64,000 nt of DNA from Bradyrhizobium campsiandrae. GTDB lineage: Bacteria; Pseudomonadota; Alphaproteobacteria; Rhizobiales; Xanthobacteraceae. The position numbers were made by a program, and so were the translations under genes. The notes under the pieces are model-generated. The model made no database searches. It had not been told where the DNA came from and worked only from the letters and a program-made list of their open reading frames with translations. Below, one piece after another: positions 62,032 to 64,000 of this stretch (its first letter is position 1; every line of letters starts with the position of its first letter). The DNA is taken from positions 1 through 64,000 of the forward strand of contig NZ_JAANIH010000025.1 of the NCBI RefSeq assembly GCF_014529705.1, read 5' to 3'.

Positions 62032-62660
62032 CAAGCTTGGTTCGACCAGCGGATCGGCGCATAGAGGCCGTTCTTGCCGGAATTGTCCCAGCGCATGCCG
62101 TGATCGCTGAACGTATTGCCGGCGGCGCCGACCGCCATGACCATGTTGTCGGGGCTGACCGGATGGCCGATGTTCACCCACATCTCGCCGCTCGGATGCA
62201 TGGTCGGCAATGGATCAACGGACATGTGCAGAATATCAGGGATTTCCGCGGACCGCGTCTTGCCGTTGATCCCGAAGGTGATCGGGACCTTGCGAACTCC
62301 CAGATTCTTGCTGATCAGCGGCGTGAACGCTGCCATCGGACCGCCGGCGGCGCCGGTGAAAATCGCAGCTAGAGCGTCGGTCTGCTCACCGGTGGCACGC
62401 TGATCGATATAGGCAGCGATTGACCAATCTCCGTCAGCCATGACCCCGGGGGCGTGGAGGATGACCAGGACATTGAGTCCGTCGAGCGCGGTGTCGCCAT
62501 AGTGGCCGCTTTCGACGTGGAAGATCAGCGGCACGTTGCAGAAGCCCTCGGTCGGTCGTGCGGTCAACGGGGGAGCCGCCGACACGAGGCAGGGACACAC
62601 GATGCTGCAGCTGCAATTCTCGAAATAGTCACCGGAAAGGTGCCATGGGACATCCGCCAT
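62031..62660 (-). CDS. DUF1326 family protein
   Basis: A 209-residue soluble protein. The N-terminus has the family signature DYFENCSCSIVCPCLV (Cys17, Cys19, Cys23 and Cys25), suited to metal binding, followed by beta-rich segments (VPLIFHVESGHYGDTALDGLNVLVILHAPGVM, in pieces) and HPSGEMWVNIGHPVSP. It is the first gene of a coupled pair with the DUF2182 membrane protein, a partnership seen in many proteobacteria and of unknown role. Confidence 0.9.
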   Translation of the reverse strand: MADVPWHLSGDYFENCSCSIVCPCLVSAAPPLTARPTEGFCNVPLIFHVESGHYGDTALDGLNVLVILHAPGVMADGDWSIAAYIDQRATGEQTDALAAIFTGAAGGPMAAFTPLISKNLGVRKVPITFGINGKTRSAEIPDILHMSVDPLPTMHPSGEMWVNIGHPVSPDNMVMAVGAAGNTFSDHGMRWDNSGKNGLYAPIRWSNQA

Positions 62661-63027
62661 TGCTCTCTCCCGCCAGGCCGAACCCGATAGATTGCTTTCG
62701 AATGAACTACGTGCAGTTGAAAATTACGCCGCGCAGGGGAAGTCCCGCAAGCCGGCTCGACGATCAAATTACGCCGAGGAAGGCCGGTGACGTTGATGCC
62801 CAGAACTCTGGAAAGAGTTCCCGAGCGCGCCATGAATCACGTTTTGTCTTGAAATGATTGGCTTTCCCTCTGGGGAGTCCGGGATACCGTCCGGCGCAGC
62901 CTTCGCATGCCGTTCGCGCGCGGCACGGCCAACCGCCTTCGCTTCAAAACAAAAAACATCCCCGCGGGCAGCGGGGATGTTGCAGTCCTATGGCCGCGCG
63001 CTTGCGCAGCCATGCTTCTTATTGGCC
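62661..63027. other. intergenic region with terminator
   Basis: A 367-bp spacer upstream of the DUF1326 gene and downstream of the PEP-CTERM gene (both minus strand). It contains the terminator at 62951-62981 and otherwise no gene or repeat that I can support. Confidence 0.55.
62951..62981 (-). terminator. intrinsic terminator of the second PEP-CTERM gene
   Basis: A perfect 11-bp stem AACATCCCCGC / GCGGGGATGTT with a 5-base loop, followed on the minus strand by TTTTTTGTTTTG; 47 bp past the stop codon. Confidence 0.88.
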
Positions 63028-63585
63028 TCAAGCCGCGGCGACGAGGCCGCGACGACGATAGGCGAAGAAGCCGAGCGCGCCGAAGCCGAGGATCATCATC
63101 GCCCAGGTCGAGGGCTCCGGAACGGCGGTGACGACGCCGGCGCCGTTGATGTCAGCACCGTGGGAGTCGGTGCTCAGGAGGTCGACCGCCCACTGGCCGG
63201 TCGCCAGGTGGCCGCTCGATCCGATGTCAATGGCGGGGGTGCCGAGCTTGTTGAAGAAGCTGATCACGTCGCCCGACGACAGCGTCAGATTGAACATGCC
63301 GCCCTGGGCCGCCGAGAAGTACTGGATCGAGCTAGCGCTCAGGCTCGTCAGGCTGCCATTTAGAGAATAATGGAAGTCGACGATCGCGCTCGAGGGGTTG
63401 CTGGTCGGATTGTCGATCTCGAACGAGAACGACCAGCTCTTGTTGGCGCCGCTGAAAGCGGTGTTCGACGCAAAGGAATCCCATGTGCCGGAACCGGTGT
63501 AGAGAACGCCCGCGCTCGCGTTGCTGATGGCGCCCACGAGCATCGCGGCCGCAACCAAGATCGAAGAGAAGAACTTATTTCGCAT
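63028..63585 (-). CDS. PEP-CTERM exported protein
   Basis: A 185-residue protein with N-terminal signal peptide (about residues 1-25, SNASA), a beta-rich body (GSGTWDSFASNTAFSGANKSWSFSFEID, in pieces) and a C-terminal PEP-CTERM sorting signal (VPEPSTW, a hydrophobic helix, then YRRR). Ligand or substrate unknown. The AGGGG ribosome site before the ATG is clear. A perfect 16-bp palindrome lies 19 bp upstream of the start. Together with the gene at 59575 it shows an exosortase-type sorting system works in this organism. Confidence 0.92.
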   Translation of the reverse strand: MRNKFFSSILVAAAMLVGAISNASAGVLYTGSGTWDSFASNTAFSGANKSWSFSFEIDNPTSNPSSAIVDFHYSLNGSLTSLSASSIQYFSAAQGGMFNLTLSSGDVISFFNKLGTPAIDIGSSGHLATGQWAVDLLSTDSHGADINGAGVVTAVPEPSTWAMMILGFGALGFFAYRRRGLVAAA

Positions 63586-63603
63586 TTACTGCCCCTGTAG
63601 TGT

Positions 63604-63619
63604 CAAAGGTTAACCTTTG
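63604..63619. promoter_or_regulatory. perfect 16-bp palindrome upstream of the PEP-CTERM gene
   Basis: CAAAGGTTAACCTTTG, a perfect palindrome, sits 19 bp upstream of the start codon, next to the ribosome site. It looks like an operator; the cognate regulator is not in view. Confidence 0.6.
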
Positions 63620-63741
63620 CTCAACAGCTATTGCATTGCTTCATGATAATGACGTGACGTCTGCAAGTCGCCGTTATGTTAATTTATGATATAAATGATC
63701 GAGCTCTGGAAAGTGCCGGCGCCGGATACGATCTCCGTGCC

Positions 63742-64000
63742 TTAGGTTGCGCCTGGTCCGGCCAGCGTAAAGCCGACCATCATGAGGCCGATTGCGGCGA
63801 TCCAGCCGCCGAGCGCGCGAAGTGCGATGCCGCGCCATGCCGACGCCGCGCCGGCTTCGGAACGACGAAACGCGACCACGATCGCCATGGTCAGGGTCAT
63901 CGTCGCGTATCCCGCGCAAGCCAGTCCGGCGCCGAACAGCACAAGGTTGGTCGCAGGCTCGACCGCGGCCGCATTCGCAATGCCGCGCGTGACCGCCAGG
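63742..64000 (-). CDS. partial membrane protein at window end
   Basis: The frame is open from the window edge (64000) to a stop at 63742, so the 5' end lies outside. The visible 86 residues have two hydrophobic helices (LVLFGAGLACAGYATMTLTMAIVV and ALGGWIAAIGLMMVGFTLAG, in pieces) separated by a charged loop (FRRSEAGAASAWRGIALR). I cannot name the family; a HupE/UreJ-like or other small membrane protein is possible. A GTG at 63942 is an internal start candidate but the frame continues upstream. Confidence 0.6.
   Translation of the reverse strand, partial: LAVTRGIANAAAVEPATNLVLFGAGLACAGYATMTLTMAIVVAFRRSEAGAASAWRGIALRALGGWIAAIGLMMVGFTLAGPGAT

Overview
The window is GC-rich (roughly 64-66% by eye), densely coding chromosomal DNA with short intergenic gaps, several ATGA-type overlaps and a few GTG/TTG starts. 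The gene families (host-attachment protein, LysR/IclR/GntR/AraC/TetR regulators, DUF1326-DUF2182 pair, PEP-CTERM proteins, many two-component kinases, the HEVGH zinc-ribbon peptidase) and the extragenic palindromes point to an alphaproteobacterium of the Bradyrhizobium/Nitrobacteraceae type. This is inference from gene content; there is no rRNA or other phylogenetic marker to settle it. I saw no transposase, integrase, CRISPR array or plasmid replication gene.

Layout. 0-9.4 kb: AraC regulator, small secreted proteins, host-attachment protein, EamA exporter, a HELFE-motif protein, a histone H1-like Lys/Ala protein, DNA photolyase, DUF2177 protein, 1-Cys peroxiredoxin and an unknown protein. 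9.4-20 kb: secreted alkaline-phosphatase-superfamily enzyme, more small exported proteins, GNAT, an SDR lacking the catalytic Tyr/Lys, a SAM methyltransferase with regulatory domain, a repeat protein of unknown function, a Tat-type serine hydrolase and, divergently, an ArsR-AHSA1 pair with two matching operator-like palindromes. 20-28 kb: a probable aromatic catabolic region (substrate-binding protein, FAH hydrolase, flavin monooxygenase, TetR; then IclR and an extradiol dioxygenase).

27.7-35.8 kb: NarL-type two-component system with a DUF2380-like secreted protein, then a sugar-acid cluster (L-idonate dehydrogenase, gluconate dehydrogenase, enolase-superfamily dehydratase, GntR, MFS). 35.8-43 kb: the most intriguing block. 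A membrane histidine kinase and a sigma-54 activator lie just upstream of a near-consensus -24/-12 promoter, which would drive two paralogous internally duplicated proteins of unknown function, an MFS protein and an ArsB/NhaD-type transporter. 43-52.5 kb: single-domain EamA protein, two hybrid PAS kinases, zinc peptidase, propionyl-CoA carboxylase alpha subunit, oxaloacetate decarboxylase-type lyase, acylphosphatase.

52.5-64 kb: GbsR/MarR regulator with DUF4166 and a membrane-epimerase fusion, LysR-tautomerase pair, free-standing DnaB-type ATPase, LipB, a single-domain FliN-like protein, tRNA-Leu(GAG), two PEP-CTERM proteins, the DUF2182-DUF1326 pair and a membrane protein cut by the window end. 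Recurring regulatory theme: a palindrome lying on or beside the start codon of a local repressor gene (ArsR, TetR, GbsR/MarR), as expected for autoregulation.
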